Below are positions 45,298-55,034 of a stretch of 64,000 nucleotides of DNA, one piece after another (position 1 is the stretch's first letter; each line of letters starts with the position of its first letter). The stretch is from positions 2,418,001-2,482,000 of the forward strand of contig NZ_AP019309.1 of NCBI RefSeq assembly GCF_003925875.1, written 5' to 3'. Origin of the DNA: Intestinibaculum porci (GTDB lineage Bacteria > Bacillota_I > Bacilli_A > Erysipelotrichales > Coprobacillaceae). The position numbers and the translations under genes were made by a program. The notes beneath the pieces are model-generated. The model did no database searches. It was given only the letters and a program-made list of their open reading frames with translations, and had not been told where the DNA came from.

Positions 45298-47290
45298 CTT
45301 AACTTCCAATAATATTTGCACTAAATAGGTATTAAATCTTTATATGGAGAAATATTTCGCTTTCTACAGTATGATTTGTGCTATCTTCCTTCTTCACCAT
45401 GCAGGATAGCCTCTTTAATACATATTTCATCTTATTTCGATACATGTTCTAGAATTTCGCATAAACTGCGATTTCGTCTTTTCAGAACATTCGCATCAAT
45501 GCCAAAAGACTTCAGAATTGTTTTCTGCGTTTTGGTTGGCGCATGATCAAGAATATAATTGCCCTGATGACATCTCATCAGTTCTATTTTCTCAAGCTCC
45601 CTGATGGCAGCTGGCACATTCATATAATTAAGTCTCTTTTTTAAGGCTTCCTGCTCCTTTTTCAATTTTGTATACATCCTATTCCTTAAAATAAGGGCTA
45701 TAAACTCAACAAACAGTTTTGCACTCATAGACTTACTGCTATGAACTCGTACTGCTGCGCCACCCAGATAAGACTTGTCTCCTCTAAAAAGCTTTTCAGA
45801 AGCATCTCTGCTCTGATAAATTGTTAGTGCTTCTTCTGCAGTCATAGGATCAGACGATATTATGCAGTCATATCCAAAAAGAGAGATTTCTTTCTCTATT
45901 ACTGATGTTTTTTCGCTCGCACAAACAAACGTTCCATCTTTGTGATATTCGATATGAAAATATTTATTATACTTTTCGGCTAGCGTGACCTTCTCACCTG
46001 ACAGAGAATCCAAATATTTCTGCATTTCCTCAATCTGATCCTCGAATACTGCCATTTCAGCTGCCGCCTTCTCATGGGAATAGTACAGATGAAAATACCT
46101 GTCCTTTGAATCTGAAGGATAGAGCTTTCTGGCTACCGTTTTTCCATAGCATCTGTATGGTCTGATCAGGCTTTTTCTGTCACTTTCAAAGCTTCCCTTA
46201 CAATCAAGAATAATCTCTCTGACAAGCTTCTTTTGGCCCTTCACCATAATTATGAATGGATATTCTGCCTTATCCATATCATGGATATTGGTGCGACTGA
46301 AATAACCCCGATCCAGAATAAAGCCAATATTTCTGTATCCATATCCTGATGCCTTCTCTACCATATATCTTAACTGTGAAACATCAACGATACTGCCTGG
46401 GTATTCTTCGTAAAACAGCGGCATTTCATTGTTTATGTCATATGCCATCGCAATGTTTACAATCGGCAGCCCCCTGTCCACCTTAGGATGAACAAATTCG
46501 ACCATATCTATATTCCCTGCCTGACAGTTTTTATTGGTTGAATCATAAGAAATATATATTCTTTCACCATGATCACGATCATGATTCCAGTCATCAAGAA
46601 AACCCTGAATCTGATTATAATCAACTGATGAAAGAAACTCTGAAATCTTAGAATCACTGTAAATCTTCATATCTTCAGTCATCAGCGGATGATTATATGC
46701 ATAATCCGGATAATACTGAGACTGATTTCCTTCCGTAATGATTGAGTAAAAAGCAAGATCCAGAATAAGTGCAGCATCCCTGTCATCAAACCGGTTTTCA
46801 AGTGTCTTCTTAAGATTGAGCTCTCTTGCCAGCTCAGAAAGGACCATGAATGTGCCGCTCCTGAGGCAGCAGCTTCTTTCAGACTGTGATTCCTCAGAGA
46901 ACGCCTCAGGCCCAAAATATCTCACATAGTTTTCATTAGGGAACATCATACCGGGGTCATCAGACAGCTTGCCAATAATCGCAAATTTAGGAATTGCATA
47001 CTTTTTTCAGGTACATATCTGGTCTCCAGAAGATAACGAACATAAGAGCTTTTTCCCTTCTTCATAACATTAATTTTACCTTTTTCATCAGGCACTCTGA
47101 CAGTTTCCTTGTAATACATATTATCACCCCTTTCTTCAAAATATTTAGTGCAACTTTACACTAGTATTATATCATAATTTTAGATGATAATACAGAGGAA
47201 AAAGGACAAAAAATCATGAAATATTCATAATATTTTGTCCTTTGATCATAAAAAATATATTACTTAGTGCAATTTTTTCTGGAAGTTAAG
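45298..47290 (-). mobile_element. IS1634-like insertion sequence with intact target duplication
   Basis: Inverted ends CTTAACTTCC (45298-45307) and GGAAGTTAAG (47281-47290) extend into a longer imperfect repeat including TTAGTGCAA. They are flanked by the 7-bp duplication ATTATAT (45291-45297 and 47291-47297). The element is 1993 bp and carries one DDE transposase on the minus strand. It landed between the SD and the start codon of a PTS gene. Confidence 0.9.
45432..47119 (-). pseudogene. IS1634-like DDE transposase, split at an A6 run
   Basis: A start at 47119 (MYYKETVRVPDEKGKINVMK) follows AAAGGGG. The frame shifts by one at an A6 run (plus strand T6, 47002-47007) and continues in the frame that is open to 45432 (from MMFPNENY, 505 residues). 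Joined, the protein is about 562 residues and has the DDE order of IS4/IS1634 enzymes: SYDSTNKN, LDRGYFS, and ASEKLFRG near the last Glu. The shift could be a mutation, or recoding by slippage on GAAAAAAG, as is used by several IS families. The rest of the frame is intact, which leaves activity possible. Confidence 0.8.
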
Positions 47291-47295
47291 ATTAT

Positions 47296-48624
47296 ATGGA
47301 GAAAATTAAAATCTTCATGAATAGCTTTCAGACTGTCATGGAAAATAAAATTGTTCCTGTCGCCGCAAAGTTTTCTGGAGAAAGACATTTAAGTGCTTTA
47401 CGAGATGGATTAACAATCCTAGTACCATTTACTGTCATTGGAGGGCTTTCTTTAATGATCGTCAATCCACCTGTTGATCTTACCATGATGAAACCCACCA
47501 ATCCTTTATTCGTATTTCTTATTGCCTGGAAAAAATAGGCTAACGCGTATTCGAATCTCTTAACAATTCCTTTTAATCTCACAATTGGTGTTATTTCCAT
47601 TTATACTGTTTTAGGCGTATCCTATCGCTTAGCTAAGTCTTATCAGATGGATGCTTTTCCCAATGCCCTTACCGCCCTGTTTGTTTTCTTTTGTGTAGCA
47701 ACGGTGCCTCAAACCATTAAGAAAGGTTCTTATATTGATGTATCTGGCTTTGGCTCAACATCTATGTTTACAGCCATCATAATCGGTTTGTTAGTCATTG
47801 AAATCAGTCACTTCCTCATTAAGAAAAACATTAAGATTACCATGCCAGCCAGTGTTCCACCAATGGTTGCCGGTCCATTTGAAGTTTTAATTCCTATGCT
47901 TGTTAACATGATTCTCTTCATCGCATTGAATCAGCTTTGTTTAGCAACCACTAAAGCAGGATTAACCAGTTTAGTATTTACAATCTTTTCACCATTAATT
48001 TCAGCCACGGCTTCATTGCCTTCAATGCTCTTTATTGTGACATTAACAGTTGTCTTCTGGTTTTTTGGCATTCATGGTGATAATATGGTCAGTGCCATTA
48101 CTACACCAATCTTTACCAATAACTTAGTTGCCAACCTTGATGCTTATAATAAAGGTCAGCCAATCCCAATTATTATTGCAGGTAACTTTACATTTATTTT
48201 TGGTTTAGCCATTGTTTACCTAGTTTTTCTCTTCAATATGAATGTCTTTTGTAAAAATGAAAAGCTGAAATCATTAGGACGATTAGCTATTCCATCATCT
48301 CTCTTTAACATTAATGAGCCATTAGTTTTTGGGATTCCTACTGTTTTAAACATTTTGACCTTTATTCCAAGTTTCATTTGTACTATTCTTAATGTATCCG
48401 TTGCATATTTAGCAACTTACTTTGGCTTTATGAGCAAAACATGTATGAGTGTCCCATGGACACCTCCCGCTCCATTATATGCTTTTATTTCGACAATGGA
48501 TTACCGTGCACTTATTGTCTGGTTCATTCTCTTTGCTTTAAACGTTATCATCTGTTTACCATTTATGAAGAGTTATGATCACCAGCTAGACTTAGAAGAT
48601 CAAGGTGATATCAATGAAAATTAG
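47296..48624 (+). pseudogene. PTS cellobiose/lactose-type EIIC permease, disrupted
   Basis: The frame starts at ATG 47296 within the IS target duplication and shows the EIIC pattern LSALRDGLTILVPFTVIGGL and later YLATYFGFMSKTCMSVPWTP. A TAG at 47536-47538 (after IAWKK) interrupts the frame, where relatives have tryptophan or another residue before an Ala. The frame stays open beyond it to 48624, so this is one point mutation in an otherwise intact gene of about 442 codons. The IS upstream also removed its SD. EIIC imports and phosphorylates beta-glucosides with EIIA/EIIB, which are not in the window. The gene is probably dead. Confidence 0.85.
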
Positions 48625-49405
48625 TGAAATTATTACATTTTTAGAAAGCAAAGGTGACTTTATTAATTATCAGCATACCCGTGATCATCTCCTTATTGGA
48701 GATGATCATCAGGATGTCAATCAAGTCATTGTTTGCTGGGTAGCATCTCTACCAATCATTAAACAGGCTATTCAAAGCAATTGCCATTTCATCATTTCTC
48801 ATGAAAATCCATTCTATTTAGCCTCAACAAACTTACCCAATATACTATTATCAGCGCAACAAGAAAAAAAGGCATTACTTAAAGAACATGCCATAAGTAT
48901 CTATCGCTGCCATGATTTATGGGATGGTATCCCTGACGTTGGTGTCAGGGATACCTGGGCGAAGATCATGAACATACCTTTTAAACCCTGCCAGCCTCAA
49001 GATTATATTCGTATATCAGAGCCAACAAACCGACCATTAAGCTACTTTATCAATATAATAGCAAAGAGTATTCAGCCTTATGGTGAAACGGGTATTGAGG
49101 TAATTAGTGATCCTGATCACGAAGTTCATACCTTAGGGATTGGCACAGGCGCCTGTACCGATGTTTTTGAAATGGTCGCAAAAGGTGCTGATACCTGTAT
49201 TGTCAGTGATGATGGGATCAATAATTGGAGTTCCATCCAGTGGGCTCACGATCATCACATTCCCTTAATTGTCGTCAGTCATATGGCTTGCGAAGCTCCT
49301 GGAATTAAATCTATGGCTGACTTTCTCAATGATTCAATCCCTGATGTACAATTTAAATTTCTGCCAAATGATTTTCGAATCACTCACTTAAAAAGCAAGT
49401 GCTAG
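48614..49405 (+). CDS. Nif3-family dinuclear-metal protein
   Basis: 263 residues from ATG 48614, with AAGGTG upstream; it overlaps the EIIC frame by 11 nt. N-terminal KISEIITFLESKGDF and central IISHENPF, then GIGTGACTD and IVSDDGINNW, are the metal-site regions of Nif3/YqfO-type proteins, although the first site reads HENP rather than HHP. These toroid proteins bind two metals; biological role is unclear. Some occur next to sugar PTS genes, and this one shares an operon with the broken EIIC. It keeps an open frame although its operon leader is disrupted. Confidence 0.75.
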   Translation: MKISEIITFLESKGDFINYQHTRDHLLIGDDHQDVNQVIVCWVASLPIIKQAIQSNCHFIISHENPFYLASTNLPNILLSAQQEKKALLKEHAISIYRCHDLWDGIPDVGVRDTWAKIMNIPFKPCQPQDYIRISEPTNRPLSYFINIIAKSIQPYGETGIEVISDPDHEVHTLGIGTGACTDVFEMVAKGADTCIVSDDGINNWSSIQWAHDHHIPLIVVSHMACEAPGIKSMADFLNDSIPDVQFKFLPNDFRITHLKSKC

Positions 49406-49422
49406 CCTTCTAGCACTTGCTT
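49393..49422. terminator. Bidirectional terminator between convergent genes
   Basis: A perfect 13-bp stem (AAGCAAGTGCTAG / CTAGCACTTGCTT, 49393-49405 with 49410-49422), CCTT loop, A and U tracts at the sides. Both stop codons lie within it. Confidence 0.92.
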
Positions 49423-50193
49423 TTCTAAATACAGTCCATAATAATAAGAAATCACTTCCGCAAAGAAATGCATGGTGGTACGATTGTCTAACTGCTTGAG
49501 TACTTTTGTATCCTTCAACAAATGCATTGTAGAAGGTAATACAAAAGATGTATTCACGTACTTTTCTAAAGCATTATCTGGATTCATTGTAATCAGCACT
49601 ACTCGAGCTTTCTTTTGTGAAGCAGCTTTAACAAGTTGTCCATATGTATCCAATGCCCCTGACACACTAAAAACAATAATCAAATAATCCTTGGTGATAC
49701 ATTGCGTTAGGCATTTAATTTCTTCGCGATCCGTCGCATCGCCAATATACTTATTATGAGAAAACAATGAATATTTCAATTGTTTTGCACAAAAAGATGA
49801 ATTTCCTATGCCAATAACTTCCACATATTTGTATTGATCAATGTATTCAGCTAACAATGTTAGCTGAATATTATAATCTTGTTTTGAAAGTTCGGTGATT
49901 GTTTGACTATAAGATGTCACAATTTCCTGATAAATATCACCACTTTCCGTATTTTGTTTTTCTTCTTTTATAAATGATTCACCAACAGCATATTTAAATT
50001 CACTATAGCCGCTATATCCTAGCTTTTTAGCGAATCTTAACATTGCAGATTTCGATGTTCCACATAGGGTTGCAGCATCTATAATAGAATGTTCACTCAC
50101 CACTGTTGGATCATCTAGAATCACAGTACATATCTTTCTTTCTGTATTTGTTAACGATGTATAGTATATTGATATCTTTTCTTGTAATTTCAC
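49402..50193 (-). CDS. RpiR/MurR-family transcription regulator
   Basis: 263 residues. HTH_6 domain at 1-77 (LTNTERKICTVILDDPTVVS, then LCGTSKSAMLRFAKKLGYSG). SIS sugar-phosphate-binding domain at about 105-240 (VEVIGIGNSSFCAKQLKYSL, then LIIVFSVSGALDTYGQLVKA). These regulators sense phosphosugars and control nearby uptake genes. Here the partner is probably the convergent PTS/Nif3 operon. As the EIIC gene is broken, the regulator may be left without its target. Confidence 0.88.
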   Translation of the reverse strand: MKLQEKISIYYTSLTNTERKICTVILDDPTVVSEHSIIDAATLCGTSKSAMLRFAKKLGYSGYSEFKYAVGESFIKEEKQNTESGDIYQEIVTSYSQTITELSKQDYNIQLTLLAEYIDQYKYVEVIGIGNSSFCAKQLKYSLFSHNKYIGDATDREEIKCLTQCITKDYLIIVFSVSGALDTYGQLVKAASQKKARVVLITMNPDNALEKYVNTSFVLPSTMHLLKDTKVLKQLDNRTTMHFFAEVISYYYGLYLEKQVLEG

Positions 50194-50413
50194 TTTCTAA
50201 TCCTCTCAAAAACATTTAAAATGATAAACTATTAAACTTGAATTCCCTAGAACAGTTTTTAACTACACTGATTTCTAGATGGATTAATATATAGAATTAT
50301 GTTGTTAACATCACTATAAATTGAATTTTTACATTGAAATAATTAGCACGATATAGTATAATGTAGTTATAAAGAATTAGATTTATAACTACTCATGCAA
50401 AAGAGGTGCTAAT
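50194..50413. other. Gap between the RpiR gene and the second IS transposase
   Basis: About 220 bases holding the presumed RpiR promoter, the duplication copy (50232-50236), the left IS end at 50237, and the IS leader with AGAGGTG before its ATG. No other gene. Confidence 0.6.
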
Positions 50414-51999
50414 ATGAAGCTCAGTTATCAGACAATTAATGGAACACTTTATGCTAAAATCCCTGGCAAATCAGTCCGCAAAAACGGCAAGATCGTTAAG
50501 CAAGGTGCTAAACATTTAGGCAAGGTTATCGATAAGGAAAACAATATCTTTTTCAATAAAGAAAGAGGCATGTTTACCTATGATCCTGAAACTGGTGAAT
50601 TCGGTGAAGCTGATGAATCCTATGTATCTGATGTTCAGCCTGATAAGCGCAAAAGACAGCGTACTATTCTTGATTATGGCGATGCCTACTTCGTAGATCA
50701 GCTTATTCATCATATGGGATATGACAAAGTCATTGATGAAATCAGCTATAAAAACAAAGATACCTTATATGCAATGGTTGCCTACTATGTCATTTCCAAC
50801 GCTGCTAACTGTCATGCCAATACCTGGTATGAAGGGAGCTTTGAAAGCATTCTTTATCCAAAGGCTAATCTCACATCTCAGAGAATAAGTGACTTTATGA
50901 GATCAATTGGCAAATCAGAAAATGTCCTTAAATTCTTTGAAAATCATATGAAGTGGATCAAAGAAAACATTTCGTCTGATAAAGCTATAATCATTGACAG
51001 CACAGGGCTTCCTAACAGTATTCATATGCCATTAACTGCAATCAGTAACCACAATGGGAAGGTTTCCAATGAGGCTAGAATGATTACAACACTTCAGAGA
51101 GATACAGGCTATCCCCTAATGTTTAGAATTATTCCAGGCAATATCGTTGATATGAATACACTGATCAGATCAGTAAATGTACTTGATAATTTAGGCAATA
51201 TTGAAACAGACTATATTCTTAGTGATGCTGGTTATTATACCCTTGAGGATATTAATGAGCTTTATCGAGCTAACATCGATTTCCTGATGAGACTGCCTGA
51301 GAAATATAGACTATATCGTGATTTGATCAATAAATACGGTCCCGAACTAAAGCAGGAAAGAAATATGGTCAAATATAGTGATAGAGTCGTCTATATCAAA
51401 CAGATCGAAGTTAGCATTGGTGATGGACATAAGGCTTATGCTTTTCTAGGATATGATCTAGATCAGGTAGATCATGAAATACATAAGTGTCTGAATAAGA
51501 GCAAAGAAATGTCAACTATGCAGATCCAAAAAAAGCTTGAATCAATGGGATATTTTGTACTGATTTCAAGTCTTCCATTCCCAATTGAAGAAGTGCTTCC
51601 TGCCTACTATACTAGACAGCTGGTTGAGCAGTACTTTGATTTAAGCAAGGGATCATCTAAGCTGACACCACTTCGCGTTCATAGCGAAGAAGCAGTAAGA
51701 GGTCACCTGTTATTATCAATGATTGCGGCAACCATTAACGTGTATATCCAAAAGAAAACAAAGAAAACTGCAACCAACCAGGAAGGCATATTCATGGGAC
51801 TCAGAAATCAGAAGTGCCTCGTCTACAAGACAGTCACTTCAGTTGAAGAGCCACAAAAAAGAGCTAATGATATCTATAATGCGTTTAATATTTCATGCCC
51901 ACTTTCATACACAAAAAGAGGCAGTGATTGGGTACCAAAATTTCACCTAAAAAGGCATGAAGATGAGGTGTAGTTATAAACTATACCCGGGAATTCAAG
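50237..51999 (+). mobile_element. Second IS1634-like insertion sequence, apparently complete
   Basis: Terminal inverted repeats CTTGAATTCCC (50237-50247) and GGGAATTCAAG (51989-51999), and a 5-bp duplication TTAAA (50232-50236 and 52000-52004). Length 1763 bp. The ends and protein differ from the element at 45298, so it is a separate IS lineage. The right duplication includes the stop codon of the KAP gene without changing it. Confidence 0.9.
50414..51973 (+). CDS. IS1634-like DDE transposase, intact
   Basis: 519 residues. The frame is uninterrupted and preceded by AGAGGTG. Catalytic-region landmarks are IIDSTGLPN (first Asp), LSDAGYYTLED (second Asp), and a YYTRQLVEQYFDLSKGSSKL region with the last Glu. 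The N-terminus (LSYQTINGTLYAKIPGK) resembles the IS1634/ISAs1-type start. The element has both ends and a duplication, so it may be active. Confidence 0.9.
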   Translation: MKLSYQTINGTLYAKIPGKSVRKNGKIVKQGAKHLGKVIDKENNIFFNKERGMFTYDPETGEFGEADESYVSDVQPDKRKRQRTILDYGDAYFVDQLIHHMGYDKVIDEISYKNKDTLYAMVAYYVISNAANCHANTWYEGSFESILYPKANLTSQRISDFMRSIGKSENVLKFFENHMKWIKENISSDKAIIIDSTGLPNSIHMPLTAISNHNGKVSNEARMITTLQRDTGYPLMFRIIPGNIVDMNTLIRSVNVLDNLGNIETDYILSDAGYYTLEDINELYRANIDFLMRLPEKYRLYRDLINKYGPELKQERNMVKYSDRVVYIKQIEVSIGDGHKAYAFLGYDLDQVDHEIHKCLNKSKEMSTMQIQKKLESMGYFVLISSLPFPIEEVLPAYYTRQLVEQYFDLSKGSSKLTPLRVHSEEAVRGHLLLSMIAATINVYIQKKTKKTATNQEGIFMGLRNQKCLVYKTVTSVEEPQKRANDIYNAFNISCPLSYTKRGSDWVPKFHLKRHEDEV

Positions 52000-54519
52000 T
52001 TAAAGATCATTGAAATAAAAAGGCTTATTTCGCTTTACAGGATAATCCCCCATAACAATTTTTTCACCATTTTTAAATCTTTGATAAAGGTCTAATATAA
52101 ATTTTTGCGATTCATTTTCAGGTTTAAACTCACTTAAGTATTGATCCATTGTCTCTTGGCTAACGCCCATATCATCAAACAAGCTCTGATCAATTCCATA
52201 ATTATGAGTTGAACCATGACTACTTCCGACACAATCACCTAATATTCTATATACATATTTAGGTCTTATTATATTTCGTATGTATGTGTAAATCATTTCC
52301 CTATAATCTTCTTTAAATCTCTTTAATCCCACAATATTTCCACGTGAATAATATTGATCAGCATATAAATCAATATTATTACTTAGAATATCCTCACACA
52401 TCTTATTATAATAGTTTGTCCAAATATTTATGATATTTTTATTTGCTGATAAACTAGCGGTTGTTAACCAATATTTAATCTCTGATATTGTATTTATATA
52501 TCCATAACAATTTAAATGTGAATTAATAAAATCACCTAATTCTTTTGGTTTCAACTGATTTATTAATTCTGCAATTATAACTTCAGCTCTTCGGTGTGCT
52601 GACAAAGCAAAAAATCCACTAAAATCGCTGCTAAATTCCTCTATATGATTCCAAAAAAACATTATCAAATTCAAACATTGTGATCTTTCAATATTAGTAA
52701 TTCGTTTGTCTATTTCATTCACCATATCAAACTGAATAGATTTATGGGCACTCAATATTTCCAGTTCGCGTGCAGCTGTTTCAATGTTTTCAACAGATTT
52801 AGCATTATTCACACTTTGAATAAATGAATTAACTTTATAATATATCATTAAGAAATTGTTTATTCCATATGAAAAATAGAGATCGAAATATTTTGCCGAT
52901 CGAATAGAAAATATATTTGTCTTTTTTCGTTTTGTGTGTACGTCGTTTCCCCCTAAATCAGGAAATAAAAATAAAACCATATCCAAATCTTCAGAATAAT
53001 TTTCTCTAAGATATTTTAAAAATTCCGACCTTTTATTTTTACAATCTTCCTTATCTAAACGGAACGAAAAAACATCCACTTTCTTTTGAACATCTAACGA
53101 TATGAGTATTTTGTTGTTATTCTTTATTAACTCATAAAGATGCTTGTTCCTGAATCTTATGAGCTCAAGTACTAACAACTCATTTAAATTTAAAAAACTA
53201 TAATAAAAAAATACACGATTAATATTTGAGTTTAATATTCTAGTAAAATTGCGCAAATCACTAACTTTCTTTGTAAGGAAATCAATGTAATCATTTATTT
53301 CTTCTAATTTTATAACCTGTTTTTTAGATAAGATATTAGCAATACATGTAGTGTAAATTTCATCAAGTTTATCTCGATCAGGCTCAGGAATACTAATGAC
53401 CTGATTAATAATTTTTTCTTTATACTTTGGATTTATTTTTAACGATTCGCTAAAGATATCATCTAAACGCTTATCATCATAAGAAAGAACATAGTTAATA
53501 TGCGGAAGATTAAAAATAGTGCCAATGAGTTTAAATAAGAAAAGAACATTTTCACTATTCATACGATCTAGATTATCAAAAACAATAATAACAACTTCAT
53601 TTTCTTTATTTAATATTTCAGTCAGTTCCCTCTTCATTTGTTTAAGATCACTATATCCAAAGTGATCATCAAGCAGCTTGTCGAACCAAGTTTGTTTAGA
53701 TACACTAGCAAGGATCGATGTTAACTTCTTAAGATCATGCCGTAGTTTGAAATTATTATATTTAACACCAACACATTTTAATATTTCTTCGTAGAGGCTC
53801 ACTAAAAGTGCTTCATTAGTACCAAAAATCCAGGGATCAAAATCACTAATTATTTTTATATGAGTGTTATCCTCATTTATGATTTTATCTAAAGTTAAAT
53901 TGATGAGTGTTGTTTTTCCAGCCCCCCATTCACCTTCAACACCTATAGTGAATGCATTTCCACCATGTTCTAAGGTCATAGCATCTTTTAATTCATTAAT
54001 AATTAATCCTCTATTAAGTAAGTCTTGGGTACCTGCCTTTTCCTTAACCACTATATTATGGCCCAGTGTAAAACTATTTTTATAAATATCATAAAGTGTA
54101 ACCAAATCATGATTAGTTCGATTGTTATCTTGTGAAGAGCTAAAACGCTTTAAATGAATTAATCTGATGATTATCACCGGAGTAATGAAGCAAAGGGCAA
54201 TTATCAAAGGAACCATTATATAACCTCTACTTAAAAATAAAAAATGTCCTAGTATTAAATAAATTAAGAGTGAAACTAATAAAGACACTAAAAACACATC
54301 GATTTCATTAAAAGCTTTTGCTCCTATAAAATCTGCAAAGCCATTTCTTAAAACATGAATAACAATCAACAATTCAAAGATAATCAAACATGTTAATATC
54401 ATTATTTTGTTATTGGTTGATATGAATTGTCTTAACATATTATCAATCATTATCAATAGAAAAATTAATGCTAAAATATATTCAGCCATTTTTAACAATT
54501 TATTTTTGTTGATCTTCAT
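52000..54519 (-). CDS. Membrane-anchored KAP-family P-loop NTPase
   Basis: 839 residues. Four N-terminal helices (about 10-30, 38-56, 73-92 and 100-121) place the protein in the membrane with the rest in the cytoplasm. The KAP NTPase has Walker A GEWGAGKT (196-203), a FDPWIF motif, and Walker B VIIVFDNLD (D315, D318). The C-terminal 450 residues are helical and not recognisable. KAP NTPases are patchily distributed and several are part of phage-exclusion systems. Here it lies next to a TIR-like gene, across about 500 bases and a coiled-coil gene. A defence role is inferred from family and setting. Codon use is very AT-rich, unlike the next genes. Confidence 0.88.
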   Translation of the reverse strand: MKINKNKLLKMAEYILALIFLLIMIDNMLRQFISTNNKIMILTCLIIFELLIVIHVLRNGFADFIGAKAFNEIDVFLVSLLVSLLIYLILGHFLFLSRGYIMVPLIIALCFITPVIIIRLIHLKRFSSSQDNNRTNHDLVTLYDIYKNSFTLGHNIVVKEKAGTQDLLNRGLIINELKDAMTLEHGGNAFTIGVEGEWGAGKTTLINLTLDKIINEDNTHIKIISDFDPWIFGTNEALLVSLYEEILKCVGVKYNNFKLRHDLKKLTSILASVSKQTWFDKLLDDHFGYSDLKQMKRELTEILNKENEVVIIVFDNLDRMNSENVLFLFKLIGTIFNLPHINYVLSYDDKRLDDIFSESLKINPKYKEKIINQVISIPEPDRDKLDEIYTTCIANILSKKQVIKLEEINDYIDFLTKKVSDLRNFTRILNSNINRVFFYYSFLNLNELLVLELIRFRNKHLYELIKNNNKILISLDVQKKVDVFSFRLDKEDCKNKRSEFLKYLRENYSEDLDMVLFLFPDLGGNDVHTKRKKTNIFSIRSAKYFDLYFSYGINNFLMIYYKVNSFIQSVNNAKSVENIETAARELEILSAHKSIQFDMVNEIDKRITNIERSQCLNLIMFFWNHIEEFSSDFSGFFALSAHRRAEVIIAELINQLKPKELGDFINSHLNCYGYINTISEIKYWLTTASLSANKNIINIWTNYYNKMCEDILSNNIDLYADQYYSRGNIVGLKRFKEDYREMIYTYIRNIIRPKYVYRILGDCVGSSHGSTHNYGIDQSLFDDMGVSQETMDQYLSEFKPENESQKFILDLYQRFKNGEKIVMGDYPVKRNKPFYFNDL

Positions 54520-54626
54520 TATTCACTCACCCTTTATCACACTTGTTTCTTATTTTACAAAAAATTCCATATATTTAAACCACTCAACATTTCACAATAA
54601 AAACCGTATTGTAATACAATATATCA

Positions 54627-54980
54627 TCAACAATTATTTAATTGGTGATATAGGAGTAATCTGAATAAGCAATTTACAGTATGAAACAAAAATAATAGAG
54701 AGGCCAGCGAACCAACCTCTCTTTGCTTCTTTGCTTCTTCAGCTGCTTTAGCATCTGCCTTTGCCTTCTTCGCTTCCAGCGTTGCCACTTCTTTTTCAGC
54801 CTTCTTCCGAGCAGTCTTCTTCTCTTTCAGGTCAGCCTTTAAAGTGTCAATGTTAGTGGTGATGGATGCAATCTCAGCAGTCAAGGAAACAATAGATTCC
54901 TGTTTCTCCGCGATCTGAGATGCGTAGTCTTTGGTGATATTGATTTTGGGACGGTTTTTGCTGCCTTTCGTTCTGAGCAT
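54627..54980 (-). CDS. Short basic coiled-coil protein, probably with a run-on C-terminus
   Basis: 117 residues. The basic start LRTKGSKNRPKINITKDYAS and the long heptad-like Ala/Lys/Glu-rich helix (about 20-88) match small proteins common on plasmids and conjugative elements of gut Firmicutes. They have no known function. After EEAKKQREV the frame goes through a terminator hairpin and codes a hydrophobic, unrelated tail of about 28 residues, so a stop codon was probably lost near 54720. Base composition is less AT-rich than the KAP gene, in line with a different origin. Confidence 0.65.
   Translation of the reverse strand: MLRTKGSKNRPKINITKDYASQIAEKQESIVSLTAEIASITTNIDTLKADLKEKKTARKKAEKEVATLEAKKAKADAKAAEEAKKQREVGSLASLLFLFHTVNCLFRLLLYHQLNNC
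54697..54722 (-). terminator. Hairpin terminator within the end of the coiled-coil frame
   Basis: AGAGAGG / CCTCTCT stem (54697-54703 with 54716-54722), followed on the minus strand by ATTATTTTTG. It lies inside the last part of the 54627-54980 frame, which suggests the true gene end was here. Confidence 0.7.
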
Positions 54981-55034
54981 TGGTGATAACCTCTTTTCTA
55001 TATATTATGATATTTTTAGAATGGTACAGCAGTA

